Origin: Syntrophomonadaceae bacterium
GTDB lineage: Bacteria > Bacillota > Dethiobacteria > DTU022
DNA: 7,333 bases
Assembly (NCBI GenBank): GCA_007131435.1
Contig: SLQM01000083.1
Location: forward strand, 1 to 7,333
Direction: 5' to 3'
In this document: positions 1-6,336 of the stretch, one piece after another
How the letters are laid out: each line of letters begins with the position of its first letter
Position numbering within the stretch: the first letter of the stretch is position 1
Position numbers and translations under genes: made by a program
Notes under the pieces: model-generated
Told to the model about the DNA's origin: nothing
What the model saw: only the letters and a program-made list of their open reading frames with translations
Database searches by the model: none

Positions 1-37
1 CCATCTTTAAAAATTACCGATCGCGGTCTCTTTGATG

Positions 38-66
38 TAGACAATTTCACTTTTCTTTAGTATACT
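38..66 (+). promoter_or_regulatory. Sigma-A type promoter of the phosphatidyltransferase gene
   Basis: A -35 box TAGACA (38-43, 5 of 6 to consensus) is followed by exactly 17 bp and a -10 box TATACT (61-66, 5 of 6). The expected transcription start is near 73. That leaves a short leader of about 24 nt with an AAGGAG ribosome binding site at 83-88, 8 nt before the ATG at 97. Spacing and position fit a housekeeping promoter, so this gene is probably transcribed on its own. No operator-like repeat is seen around it. Confidence 0.65.
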
Positions 67-96
67 TAGCCATCCGCCTGAAAAGGAGAGACAAAA

Positions 97-675
97 ATGC
101 CGGTTAAGCTGACCCTGCCCAACCTGCTTTCAGCATCACGGATTTTTCTATTACCTTTTCTCTATTTACTGCTTTATTTCGGATTTAACCAGGTGTTTTT
201 AGTTGTCTACATCGTGGTCGGATCGACGGATTTTTTTGATGGTATTTTAGCCCGTAAGCTGAACCAGGTATCCCATTTTGGCAAAGAGCTTGATTCGCTG
301 GCCGACCTTTTATTCTATATTTCTTCAGCATATTTCCTCTACCTGCTGCAGCCTGAGGCTATAGCTGCCAACTCCACTTACCTGGTAGTTTTTTTCTCAC
401 TGCTCGGCTTTTCCTTTATCCTTTCGGGTATCCTTTTTCGCCGTCCGGTCATGATGCATACCATGATTCTGCGCTACAATGCGGTTATGGTATTCTTTGT
501 CCTGGTTGCATCATTCTGGATCGATACAACGCTGCTGGTGCGGCTGGTAGCAATTGTTTATATTATCGGTTTTATTGAAGAAATCCTGATTTTTATTTTC
601 TTCGGCAATGTAGACCCGGATACCAGGTCAATATTCCACCTGCTTAAAAACAGGCAGCAGGACAGTCAGGTTTAA
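97..675 (+). CDS. CDP-alcohol phosphatidyltransferase family membrane protein
   Basis: This is a 192-residue integral membrane enzyme of the CDP-alcohol phosphatidyltransferase family (PgsA-like fold). The family transfers a phosphatidyl group from CDP-diacylglycerol, or a similar CDP-linked donor, to an alcohol acceptor in phospholipid synthesis. The full signature D-x2-DG-x2-AR-x8-G-x3-D-x3-D is present and intact: Asp45, Asp48, Gly49, Ala52, Arg53, Gly62, Asp66 and Asp70. These residues bind the metal ions and the CDP moiety. Several hydrophobic membrane segments follow, around residues 15-43, 71-85, 96-113, 128-141 and 147-170. The ATG at 97 is well supported by AAGGAG 8 nt upstream and the motif lies at the usual distance from it. 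The acceptor (glycerol-3-phosphate, inositol phosphate, serine or other) cannot be told from the sequence. The next gene is convergent, so there is no operon clue. Confidence 0.9.
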   Translation: MPVKLTLPNLLSASRIFLLPFLYLLLYFGFNQVFLVVYIVVGSTDFFDGILARKLNQVSHFGKELDSLADLLFYISSAYFLYLLQPEAIAANSTYLVVFFSLLGFSFILSGILFRRPVMMHTMILRYNAVMVFFVLVASFWIDTTLLVRLVAIVYIIGFIEEILIFIFFGNVDPDTRSIFHLLKNRQQDSQV

Positions 676-776
676 AATGGCCCGTAGTCTATCGCTACCT
701 CTATAGTAATAAATATTAAAGGTATGGCTAAAACGGCCAGTTGAAGCTTGATGACCTATTTAAACACTTAATGTAG
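676..776. other. Convergent intergenic gap without a clear terminator
   Basis: This 101-bp AT-rich gap separates the 3' ends of the phosphatidyltransferase gene and the TetR gene. It holds two weak inverted repeats: GTAG/CTAC with a 7-nt loop near 680-694, and TGGC/GCCA around TAAAACG near 725-740. Neither is followed by a T-run on either strand, so no intrinsic terminator can be supported although one would be expected here. Confidence 0.4.
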
Positions 777-1382
777 CTAACTCCCGCCAGGCCGAGCGCT
801 GTCAGCCGTTTCGATGCTTGTAACCAGTGAAGTAACATATTCTTTTCGTGTTTCTTCGCTGTTAATATTGATCACAGGGTTTTCAGCAGTGCTTGAAAAA
901 ATTAATATGGGGTAAACAACCCCTGATATGAGATGTAGGACTTTGAAGCTGGTAATACTGTCATCCTTAATCCCTGTTAACTCTTTGATCAGGGGGGCAA
1001 GGTCGGTTTCCATCAGGCTTAAATACTGGTTAAAGCAGGTGTTTTCTCGTTCCAGGATGCGGGTTCCTATTAAATAAATAATCCCCGGGAAATCTATTAA
1101 ATGCTTGATCAGGCTGTTGGCCCAGTTGATCAGCCTGTCCCGGGGAGAAACGGTTTCATCATTAAGGTTAGTATAAATATGGCGGATATTTTCCATCAGC
1201 ATCAGTTCCACCTGGGACAACAGGTTTTCCTTCGATTGAAAATGGTAATTAATGGAAGCGATATTTACTTCTGCCCGGTTTGCTATTTCTCTGATGGTCA
1301 GATTCAGGTTTCTTTCCCGGCCAATGATTTCTGACGCTGCTTCCAGGATTCGAGACCGGGTATCTGCTTTATCTACAGTCAT
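777..1382 (-). CDS. TetR/AcrR-family transcriptional repressor, last gene of the MMPL operon
   Basis: This 201-residue protein has the standard TetR length and layout. Its N-terminal DNA-binding domain runs from about residue 8 to 55. It opens with the typical RILEAA helix, and the helix-turn-helix is at about 29-48, ending in the hallmark SINYHFQSKENLL segment. The remainder is a divergent, all-helical ligand-binding and dimerisation domain, so the inducer cannot be predicted. The start ATG (1382) has an AAAGGAG site at 1393-1399 on the minus strand. That site overlaps the stop codon of the upstream gene, which favours coupled translation. As third gene of the operon it most likely represses the operon promoter through the palindrome at 5511-5530, forming a negative feedback loop released by a transported compound. 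Family assignment is firm; target and ligand are inferred. Confidence 0.9.
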   Translation of the reverse strand: MTVDKADTRSRILEAASEIIGRERNLNLTIREIANRAEVNIASINYHFQSKENLLSQVELMLMENIRHIYTNLNDETVSPRDRLINWANSLIKHLIDFPGIIYLIGTRILERENTCFNQYLSLMETDLAPLIKELTGIKDDSITSFKVLHLISGVVYPILIFSSTAENPVININSEETRKEYVTSLVTSIETADSARPGGS

Positions 1383-1397
1383 TACAGCTTCACTCCT

Positions 1398-3347
1398 TTA
1401 TAAAAAAAGGTTAATAAGCCTGGTCCACAATTTGATAGGCCAGTTCTGCTTTTCGTCCTTTACAGGAACATCCATGGTAATTTCTCCATCTTCAAAAACT
1501 TTTATTTCACTTGTCTGCATGATAAACTGCACTTCACTGTAACGATTATTTTCATTATCGGCAAATGAGCGGTAGTCATCGGCTAACTGCTCCATCAGTT
1601 CCAGCTTTGCTGCAGCGAATCTGGATTTGTTAATTCCTTCGATCAATCCCTTTTCCAGGGCTGAAAAACCGCTCTCCTGCAGCTCTTTTAAGCCGGCATT
1701 AAGCTGTTCCTGCCCTGCTGCCAGCTGGCTGATCGTACCTGGGAGCGCTGCTCCTTCCCTTAGCAGCTTTTCTGCTTCAAGGATTATCCTGTCCAGGTCT
1801 TCAAGGCAATGCAGATTATTAGTTAAGATGCGGACAATTCTGTCTATTTCATCTGATATGCATAAATCGCCGCTGCCGAGATATATACCGATCGTTTCAA
1901 GAGCCTGCAGACCTGGAACAAAACAGTTTTCCCAGTTGCTGTTTAGGGTATTAAAAACATTTCTTAATTCACCCAGGTTTTGGTTCAGCTGTTCGTTTTC
2001 GGCTGATAACTTCTCCAGCTCTTTTTCCTGTTTTAAGATTATTTGCCCCAGGGCATGCAGTTCTGAACCCGGTTCGTTCTCAGCTACCAGTTTTTCAGCC
2101 TCAGCCCTTATAGCAGGGCTTCTGTCCTGAATGCTGTTCATGCACACATTAACTGAATCTATCTGAAGTTCCAGCTCCGAAATCTTTCTTTTTACTGCTC
2201 GAATATCATCAACCAGGCAATCAGGGTGGGGAATTTTCTCCAGGTTGTTCAGCAATGCCTGCAGTTCATCCAGCCTTTGCAGGGTTTCCTGCAGCTTTGG
2301 GCTGCTGGTGAGAGGTATAAATTTTTCTCTTAATTCCCGGTACTTGTCCAGGTAGAGACCAAGTTCGGCGGTGCCTTCAGTAAAACGTCCGCTCTCCGCC
2401 TGTAATAGACGCAGAGCCCTAAGAAGCTGGTCCGATCCTGAGGAAAGTGCAGCTATTCCTTCACGCAATTCTTTAAAGCCGCTTAGAAGCTTCAAAAGAT
2501 CCTCTTCAACCTCCACTTCGGGTAGGGGCATAAGGCGGGGTTCTATGACAAAGGATATTTTTTCCAGTTCAATGTTCCTGCCATTCATGCTGATCGTAAT
2601 TTCATCTTCAGGATAGGGGAAGATTAAAAAATTTACACTGGCCTTGCTGCCAATAACAATTTCTGATCCTTCTCCGGATTCTATGTTAGAATATCTTTCC
2701 AGGTCCAGGTCCAGTGCGCCCTGGACCAGGAATGGCACGTAATTAACATCATCAACCGCTGCCCGGTTACCGTAATAATCAATATAACTAACAGGGCTGT
2801 CGTAACGAAGTCTGTTTTTTGCCCGGACCAAAATTTCCAGGTAACCGCTTTTACCGGCCAGTTTACCAGCATCGATTTTTTCTCCATCCAGGAAGTACTC
2901 AATATGGATTTCTAGAGGTAGATTTTTATCTAGCGCGCCTTCATAGTAAAGGGCTTGATCAGACAAAAGGCTGCTGCTCCATAAAAGGCGGTTTTTTTCA
3001 ATCAGGGGTTCATCAGCTGAAACCATGTTTTCAACTGAAATGTATCTCCCATAATCAGCTACCAGGGGTGCGGAGCTGTCTAAGCCGCCGTAAATTCGAT
3101 TAACTATTACTTTGTTTTTAACCTCCCCATCATGGCTGAGCATTACATAAACCGTTTCCGCTTTCATTGCCGGGGTATAATCTTTATCTCCGCGGTCGTA
3201 CGGTTCCTCTTTTCCGTTTTGAGAAACAAGCTGGTATTGTTCTTCCTTGGGAGCATCATTAGTGATAAACAAGAATGCCAATCCTGCACCGATAGATAGA
3301 ATGGCAGCAAAAACCGCAAATACATGCATTATTCTCTTAAAATTCAT
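1398..3347 (-). CDS. Membrane-anchored extracytoplasmic coiled-coil protein, probable partner of the MMPL transporter
   Basis: This is a 649-residue protein with no name I can assign. It starts with a positively charged N-terminus and one hydrophobic segment (about residues 9-28), a signal anchor or uncleaved signal peptide. Residues about 60-280 look like a beta-rich extracytoplasmic domain. That domain includes a DGEKIDAGKLAGKSGYLEI stretch (154-172) resembling segments I know from YhgE/Pip-related Firmicute membrane proteins. Residues about 282-600 are strongly helical and coiled-coil prone. They contain degenerate L-x2-G repeats near 285-330 (LLSGFKELREGIAAL, LSSGSDQLL, GTAELG) and near 540-560 (QLAAGQEQLNAGLKEL), the pattern seen in YhgE-like and heptad-repeat proteins. 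The C-terminus ends in a short amphipathic WPIKLWTRLINLFL tail with no second full membrane span, unlike YhgE. The start ATG lies inside the 3' end of the transporter gene (11-bp overlap), with GGGGGTG at 3354-3360 as ribosome binding site. A role as periplasm-side adaptor or scaffold for the transporter is inferred from position and architecture. Confidence 0.75.
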   Translation of the reverse strand: MNFKRIMHVFAVFAAILSIGAGLAFLFITNDAPKEEQYQLVSQNGKEEPYDRGDKDYTPAMKAETVYVMLSHDGEVKNKVIVNRIYGGLDSSAPLVADYGRYISVENMVSADEPLIEKNRLLWSSSLLSDQALYYEGALDKNLPLEIHIEYFLDGEKIDAGKLAGKSGYLEILVRAKNRLRYDSPVSYIDYYGNRAAVDDVNYVPFLVQGALDLDLERYSNIESGEGSEIVIGSKASVNFLIFPYPEDEITISMNGRNIELEKISFVIEPRLMPLPEVEVEEDLLKLLSGFKELREGIAALSSGSDQLLRALRLLQAESGRFTEGTAELGLYLDKYRELREKFIPLTSSPKLQETLQRLDELQALLNNLEKIPHPDCLVDDIRAVKRKISELELQIDSVNVCMNSIQDRSPAIRAEAEKLVAENEPGSELHALGQIILKQEKELEKLSAENEQLNQNLGELRNVFNTLNSNWENCFVPGLQALETIGIYLGSGDLCISDEIDRIVRILTNNLHCLEDLDRIILEAEKLLREGAALPGTISQLAAGQEQLNAGLKELQESGFSALEKGLIEGINKSRFAAAKLELMEQLADDYRSFADNENNRYSEVQFIMQTSEIKVFEDGEITMDVPVKDEKQNWPIKLWTRLINLFL

Positions 3348-5463
3348 TTGTTACACCCCCAGGGGTTTTCTGAATGCAAGTTTCCTTTTTTTTGCTTTTA
3401 TTCCCGGGCCAGGCGGCAGTAGTGAGGGAAATTAGTTTATCATTTAGCAGCAGCATGGAGGGCAGCAGGGTAAACATAACCAGCATGCTGATAATTGCCC
3501 CCCTACCGACCAGCATGGTCATTTCACGGGTGCTTGCAATTCCGGCAATTATTGATATACCAATTGTTGCTGAAAAAAGTATGAGAGCGCTGGTTAAAAT
3601 GGAGCGTCCCGTATCTTCAATCGTTTTTTTTGCAGCCGCCAGGCGATCAGGTATTTCCAGCAGGTTTTCCCTGTACCTGGCCGTGTAAAGGATAGCGTAA
3701 TCAACTGTTGCTCCCAGCTGAATAGCGCCGATAATAATCGGGGTAAGGGAAGCAACGGTTTTATCCTGGAAATATAAAATACCGAGATTTAACCAGATTG
3801 AAAACTGAACGGCAAGGACAAGCATAACCGGCAAACTAAGCGATCTAAAGCTGATCGCCACAATAAAGCCAATTGCTGCCACTGAAACAAGGGCAACTGT
3901 CCTGGCATCTATTTCTGATAGCGCCGCCATGTCCCTGGTTAGCGCCGGCTGCCCGGCAAGGTAATGTTCATCATGGAATGTGCTTGCCTGAGTGCGAATC
4001 ATATCGATGGCCGTGAACAGGTCCTGCTCTTTTTCAGCATTTTGCATGAATATCATAGCTTTGCGGTAATTATTGGCCTTAAAATCTTCTAAAACTTCGC
4101 CGGGAATCATAAGCTCAGGAATTGCCGGGTCGATCTGTGTAGATATAGCCATAATTGAATCGATACCTTCTATCTTTTCAAGTTCCTGCGTCAGTTCTTT
4201 TTCTATCTGGCGGCCCCTGTTTGGGGTGACAAGGTAAGCTATATCAACTGCCCCGTATTCGGTCAAAATCTCATCGGTTGCTACGGCTGCCTGTGAATCG
4301 CGGGGCAGGTAATTAGCCATAGCATAGTAATAGTTCACATTATTCTGGGACAGGAAAGCCGGAGCTGCCAGGAATATGAACAGAATTAAAAATGCCCAGC
4401 GCAGCTTAATCAACAGCCCTGATGCCGTCTTGAAAGAAGGCAGGATGACCCTGTGGCTGTAGCGCTTGCTGAAGGGATAAAAAACCAGGATTAGGGCAGG
4501 TAGAAAGGTGAGGGTCACAAAAAGGCTGACAATAATACCTTTTCCCAGTACTAATCCCATGTCACTGCCTATGCCGTTCTGCATGGTGATCAATGCAGCA
4601 AACCCCCCGATAGTTGTCAGGCCGCTGGAAGCAATAGTCGTGGCAGTTTTATTAATTGTTGACGCCATGGCCTTGTTTACATCGCGGAACTTGTTTTTTT
4701 CCTCTTCAAACCTGTGCATCAGGAAAATTGCATAATCGAGAGATATGCCAAGCTGCATAACAGCAGCTAATGATGCTGTGATAAAAGATATTTCGCCCTG
4801 GAAATAATTTGTGCCCATGTTAATAACAATTGCCAGGCCTACTGCTGTTAAAAATAATATGGGATCCAGGTAGAGCCTGGTTGCCATCGCCAGTATAACC
4901 AGTGTTATTGATACGGCGATGGTAGTATAGATGAAAATTTCAGCATCTATTCCCTTCTGCAGGTCTACCAGTACTGCCGGTTCTCCTCCGAAGAATAGGT
5001 CAGCATCACCTGCAGTAACCTTCCTGATATCTTCAACTGCAGCAATTGTTAAGTCGCTGCGTGCATTTTCATCAAACCTGACCTGCAGCAATACAGTTTC
5101 TCCTGAAACAAATCGATCCCGGATTTGCGGTTCCATAAAATCCCTGGGCACGTAGATATCGGCATAGTCGCCAAGCCACAGCACTTCATTTACCCCGTTA
5201 ATCGCTTCAACATCTTCTATTAACGCTTTTACCTGGAAGTCTTTCTTGCCCCTGGCCATCAGCAGCCCCAACCCGGAAGCAGAAAATTCTTCCTCCAGGA
5301 TTATTTCTCCCTGTTTTGAATTCAAGTCGTCCGGCAGGTAGGACATCAGGTCATAGTTAACATCTGTTAAAAGGTAGCCGGCAGAAGCGGGGAGAAGTAT
5401 CAAAATATAAACAGCAATGATTAATTTGCGGTATTTAACTACAACGCTACCTAGATTGAACAT
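3337..5463 (-). CDS. MMPL/RND-superfamily transporter
   Basis: This 708-residue polytopic membrane protein has the two-fold RND layout. TM1 (about 13-32) is followed by a soluble external loop (33-172) and then TM2-6 (about 176-330). TM7 (about 353-371) is followed by a second external loop (372-520) and then TM8-12 (about 522-675). Each half carries the proton-relay signature in its fourth core helix: Gly239-x3-Asp243-Tyr244 in LGISLDYAIFL and Gly584-x3-Asp588-Tyr589 in LGATVDYAIL. These match the paired Asp-Tyr residues of MmpL proteins. This makes it a likely proton-driven exporter of lipids or hydrophobic compounds; the substrate is unknown. At about 700 residues it is a compact MMPL type rather than a roughly 1000-residue Gram-negative drug pump. 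The ATG at 5463 has only a weak GGTGTG site. An ATG 5 nt upstream (5468-5466) is out of frame. It is the first gene of the operon with the coiled-coil protein and the TetR regulator. Confidence 0.92.
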   Translation of the reverse strand: MFNLGSVVVKYRKLIIAVYILILLPASAGYLLTDVNYDLMSYLPDDLNSKQGEIILEEEFSASGLGLLMARGKKDFQVKALIEDVEAINGVNEVLWLGDYADIYVPRDFMEPQIRDRFVSGETVLLQVRFDENARSDLTIAAVEDIRKVTAGDADLFFGGEPAVLVDLQKGIDAEIFIYTTIAVSITLVILAMATRLYLDPILFLTAVGLAIVINMGTNYFQGEISFITASLAAVMQLGISLDYAIFLMHRFEEEKNKFRDVNKAMASTINKTATTIASSGLTTIGGFAALITMQNGIGSDMGLVLGKGIIVSLFVTLTFLPALILVFYPFSKRYSHRVILPSFKTASGLLIKLRWAFLILFIFLAAPAFLSQNNVNYYYAMANYLPRDSQAAVATDEILTEYGAVDIAYLVTPNRGRQIEKELTQELEKIEGIDSIMAISTQIDPAIPELMIPGEVLEDFKANNYRKAMIFMQNAEKEQDLFTAIDMIRTQASTFHDEHYLAGQPALTRDMAALSEIDARTVALVSVAAIGFIVAISFRSLSLPVMLVLAVQFSIWLNLGILYFQDKTVASLTPIIIGAIQLGATVDYAILYTARYRENLLEIPDRLAAAKKTIEDTGRSILTSALILFSATIGISIIAGIASTREMTMLVGRGAIISMLVMFTLLPSMLLLNDKLISLTTAAWPGNKSKKKETCIQKTPGGVTNEF

Positions 5464-5487
5464 TTCATTTCACACCAGGCTTTTGTC

Positions 5488-5501
5488 TAAACAATAATTT
5501 A
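5488..5501. promoter_or_regulatory. Possible secondary operator half-site
   Basis: TAAACAATAATTTA shares the TAAACAA half-site with the main palindrome at 5511-5530 but its other arm is degenerate. Its centre is 26 bp from the centre of the main palindrome. It lies in the leader between transcription start and the transporter ATG. It could be a weaker second repressor site or chance similarity in AT-rich DNA. Confidence 0.3.
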
Positions 5502-5510
5502 AAATAAATG

Positions 5511-5530
5511 ATTAAAACAATTGTTTAAAT
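5511..5530. promoter_or_regulatory. Palindromic operator, probable TetR-family binding site
   Basis: ATTAAAACAATTGTTTAAAT is an inverted repeat with 9 of 10 base pairs matching, including an uninterrupted 12-bp core AAACAATTGTTT (5515-5526). It starts about 5 bp downstream of the expected transcription start of the MMPL operon. Length and symmetry suit a homodimeric TetR-type repressor, and the only regulator encoded in the window is the TetR gene in the same operon. The link is inferred. Confidence 0.65.
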
Positions 5531-5541
5531 TTTTTGTTTCT

Positions 5542-5570
5542 ATTATAAAACCCGCTGTCTTATCTGTCAA
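5542..5570 (-). promoter_or_regulatory. Perfect-consensus sigma-A promoter of the MMPL operon
   Basis: Read on the minus strand, TTGACA (5570-5565) and TATAAT (5547-5542) are separated by exactly 17 bp, an exact match to the sigma-A/sigma-70 consensus. The expected start is near 5535, giving a leader of about 72 nt before the transporter ATG at 5463. Such a strong promoter ahead of an efflux-type operon makes sense if it is normally held off by the repressor whose probable operator lies immediately downstream. Confidence 0.85.
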
Positions 5571-5631
5571 TTGCTTTTTTCAGCCTTATATTATTGTCCG
5601 GGTGAATGGTGCTTCAAAGTGCAATAACTGT

Positions 5632-5905
5632 AAAAAGAAGGCCTTATTCTATTTGCAGTATTGAGGCGCTTTTAGAAGATAGCTTTACTCGCCCATCGTT
5701 TTGGCTGGAACAGCTTTGTTTCAGCTGCGACCTTAAGCCCGGGTTGCCCTCGCGATAAGCTTATCCTAAGTTCCACTCGGTTGCAGACTTCCTGTCAGTC
5801 AGCCCGCTCCAGGCCTTGCTTCACCAGTATTTCCATGCCTGTACTTTAAACTCGCGTTGGTTTTGTCGGCAGGTTTTCCGTCCACTACTCCATTTTTTAA
5901 TGGTG
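5632..5905 (-). ncRNA. Candidate structured RNA, possibly orphan HEARO/omega-RNA-like
   Basis: This gene-free block is clearly more GC-rich than its AT-rich flanks and is dense in short inverted repeats. Stems that can be read directly include CCATT/AATGG (5890-5903), GACT/AGTC with an outer GC/GC (5783-5803), the palindrome GATAAGCTTATC (5754-5765), and GGG-ttg-CCC (5741-5749) enclosed by GCGA/TCGC (5727-5730 with 5750-5753). Others are CAGCT/AGCTG (5711-5727) and GGCG/CGCC (5665-5693). CTTA (5732-5735) could pair with TAAG (5767-5770), crossing the GCGA/TCGC stem as a pseudoknot. On the minus strand AAGGCCTT (5638-5645) is followed by a run of five T (5636-5632), a weak terminator-like end; this sets the strand choice. 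Segments such as AGGAAGTCTGCAACCGAG and CAACCCGGGCTTAAGGTCGC remind me of HEARO RNAs (the guide RNAs of IscB), but this is from memory and no iscB gene is present. Alternatives are a tnpB-type omega RNA or a decayed insertion-sequence end. Confidence 0.4.
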
Positions 5906-5929
5906 AAGTTTTATGAAGAATATTGGCTG

Positions 5930-5959
5930 TTAACTTTTTAATAAACGCTTAAATATAAT
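5930..5959 (+). promoter_or_regulatory. Probable promoter of the monooxygenase-fold gene
   Basis: A perfect -10 box TATAAT (5954-5959) is preceded at 18 bp by TTAACT (5930-5935), which matches 4 of 6 -35 positions. The expected start near 5966 gives a leader of about 77 nt. The surroundings are very AT-rich, so a chance -10 match is possible. Confidence 0.45.
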
Positions 5960-6042
5960 ATTAGAAGGACAATAAGGCCAGGAAGAGAATTAATGGTTTA
6001 GGCAAACTTCATAGGCAATGTTTAAAACTAAATGGAGGTGGC

Positions 6043-6336
6043 ATGATGATCGGTTTGGTAGCCGTTTTGAAAGCAAAGCCCGGTTTTGAAAAAGAAGTTG
6101 CAGAAGCAGCCCGCAAAATGGCAAGCGCTGTAAGAGAAAAAGAGAAAGAATGCCTGCTTTACGATCCATTTACAGCTGAAGATGACCCGGGAAAAATTTA
6201 TATCCTTGAGAAGTATACCAGTAAGGGAGCCCTGGATGAACATCGCAAGCTTGCTCATTACCTGGAGTTCAGGGAGGCAATAAAAGATGCTGTTGAAGGG
6301 CCTCCCGAGGTGACACTGCTCGACTACATCGGTTAG
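6043..6336 (+). CDS. Antibiotic biosynthesis monooxygenase (ABM) domain protein
   Basis: This is a 97-residue single-domain protein of the dimeric alpha-beta ferredoxin-like ABM fold (YgiN/quinol-monooxygenase-like). The family layout is visible. Beta strand 1 ends in LVAVLKAKPGFEKE. A helix (about 17-35) leads into a second strand at KECLLYDPF, then the IYILEKYTSKGALDEH strand-helix unit (52-67) and the AHYLEF segment (71-76). His67 and His72 sit where family members carry conserved histidines. The usual EPGC segment is replaced by EKEC. Members include quinol and polyketide monooxygenases, heme-degrading enzymes and proteins without known activity, so the reaction cannot be assigned. A strong GGAGGTG site (6034-6040) precedes two adjacent ATG codons. 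The second (6046) is better spaced (7 nt after GGAGG) than the first (4 nt), so the real start may be 6046. Its stop codon overlaps that of the convergent downstream gene. Confidence 0.8.
   Translation: MMIGLVAVLKAKPGFEKEVAEAARKMASAVREKEKECLLYDPFTAEDDPGKIYILEKYTSKGALDEHRKLAHYLEFREAIKDAVEGPPEVTLLDYIG

Larger units (their letters stand above)
5464..6042. other. Long divergent intergenic region
   Basis: This 579-bp stretch without a protein gene lies between the divergently transcribed MMPL transporter and monooxygenase-fold genes. From left to right it holds the transporter leader with its operator sites, the perfect-consensus minus-strand promoter, a structured GC-richer block (about 5632-5905), and an AT-rich segment with a probable plus-strand promoter near 5930-5959. 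The segment 5571-5631 and the leader 5966-6030 show nothing recognisable. Confidence 0.7.

Noticed and set aside
1627..2130. Long plus-strand open frame opposite the coiled-coil gene.
   Set aside because: It has a serine-rich, low-complexity translation typical of the antisense of a Leu/Glu-rich helical gene, with no recognisable domain; the minus-strand gene is far better supported.
5461..5468. Upstream ATG (5468-5466, minus strand) as alternative start of the transporter.
   Set aside because: It is 5 nt upstream and out of frame with the transporter; only the ATG at 5463 opens the correct frame.
5581..5664. Short plus-strand frame with a C-x2-C pair (SKCNNCKKK) considered as a fragment of a zinc-binding protein.
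   Set aside because: It is very short, has no start signal, and lies next to a stop; most likely chance.
5754..5765. Perfect 12-bp palindrome GATAAGCTTATC considered as a second operator.
   Set aside because: It is nearly 200 bp upstream of the operon promoter -35 box, unrelated in sequence to the palindrome at 5511-5530, and fits as part of the folded RNA block.
5799..5948. A 50-codon open frame on the minus strand inside the structured RNA block, containing NGVVDGKPADKTNAS, considered as a remnant transposase (TnpB-like) C-terminus.
   Set aside because: It has no start codon or ribosome binding site, lacks the TnpB zinc-finger and catalytic motifs, and is cut by stops on both sides. The stem-rich sequence explains the block better as RNA, although a decayed element remains possible.
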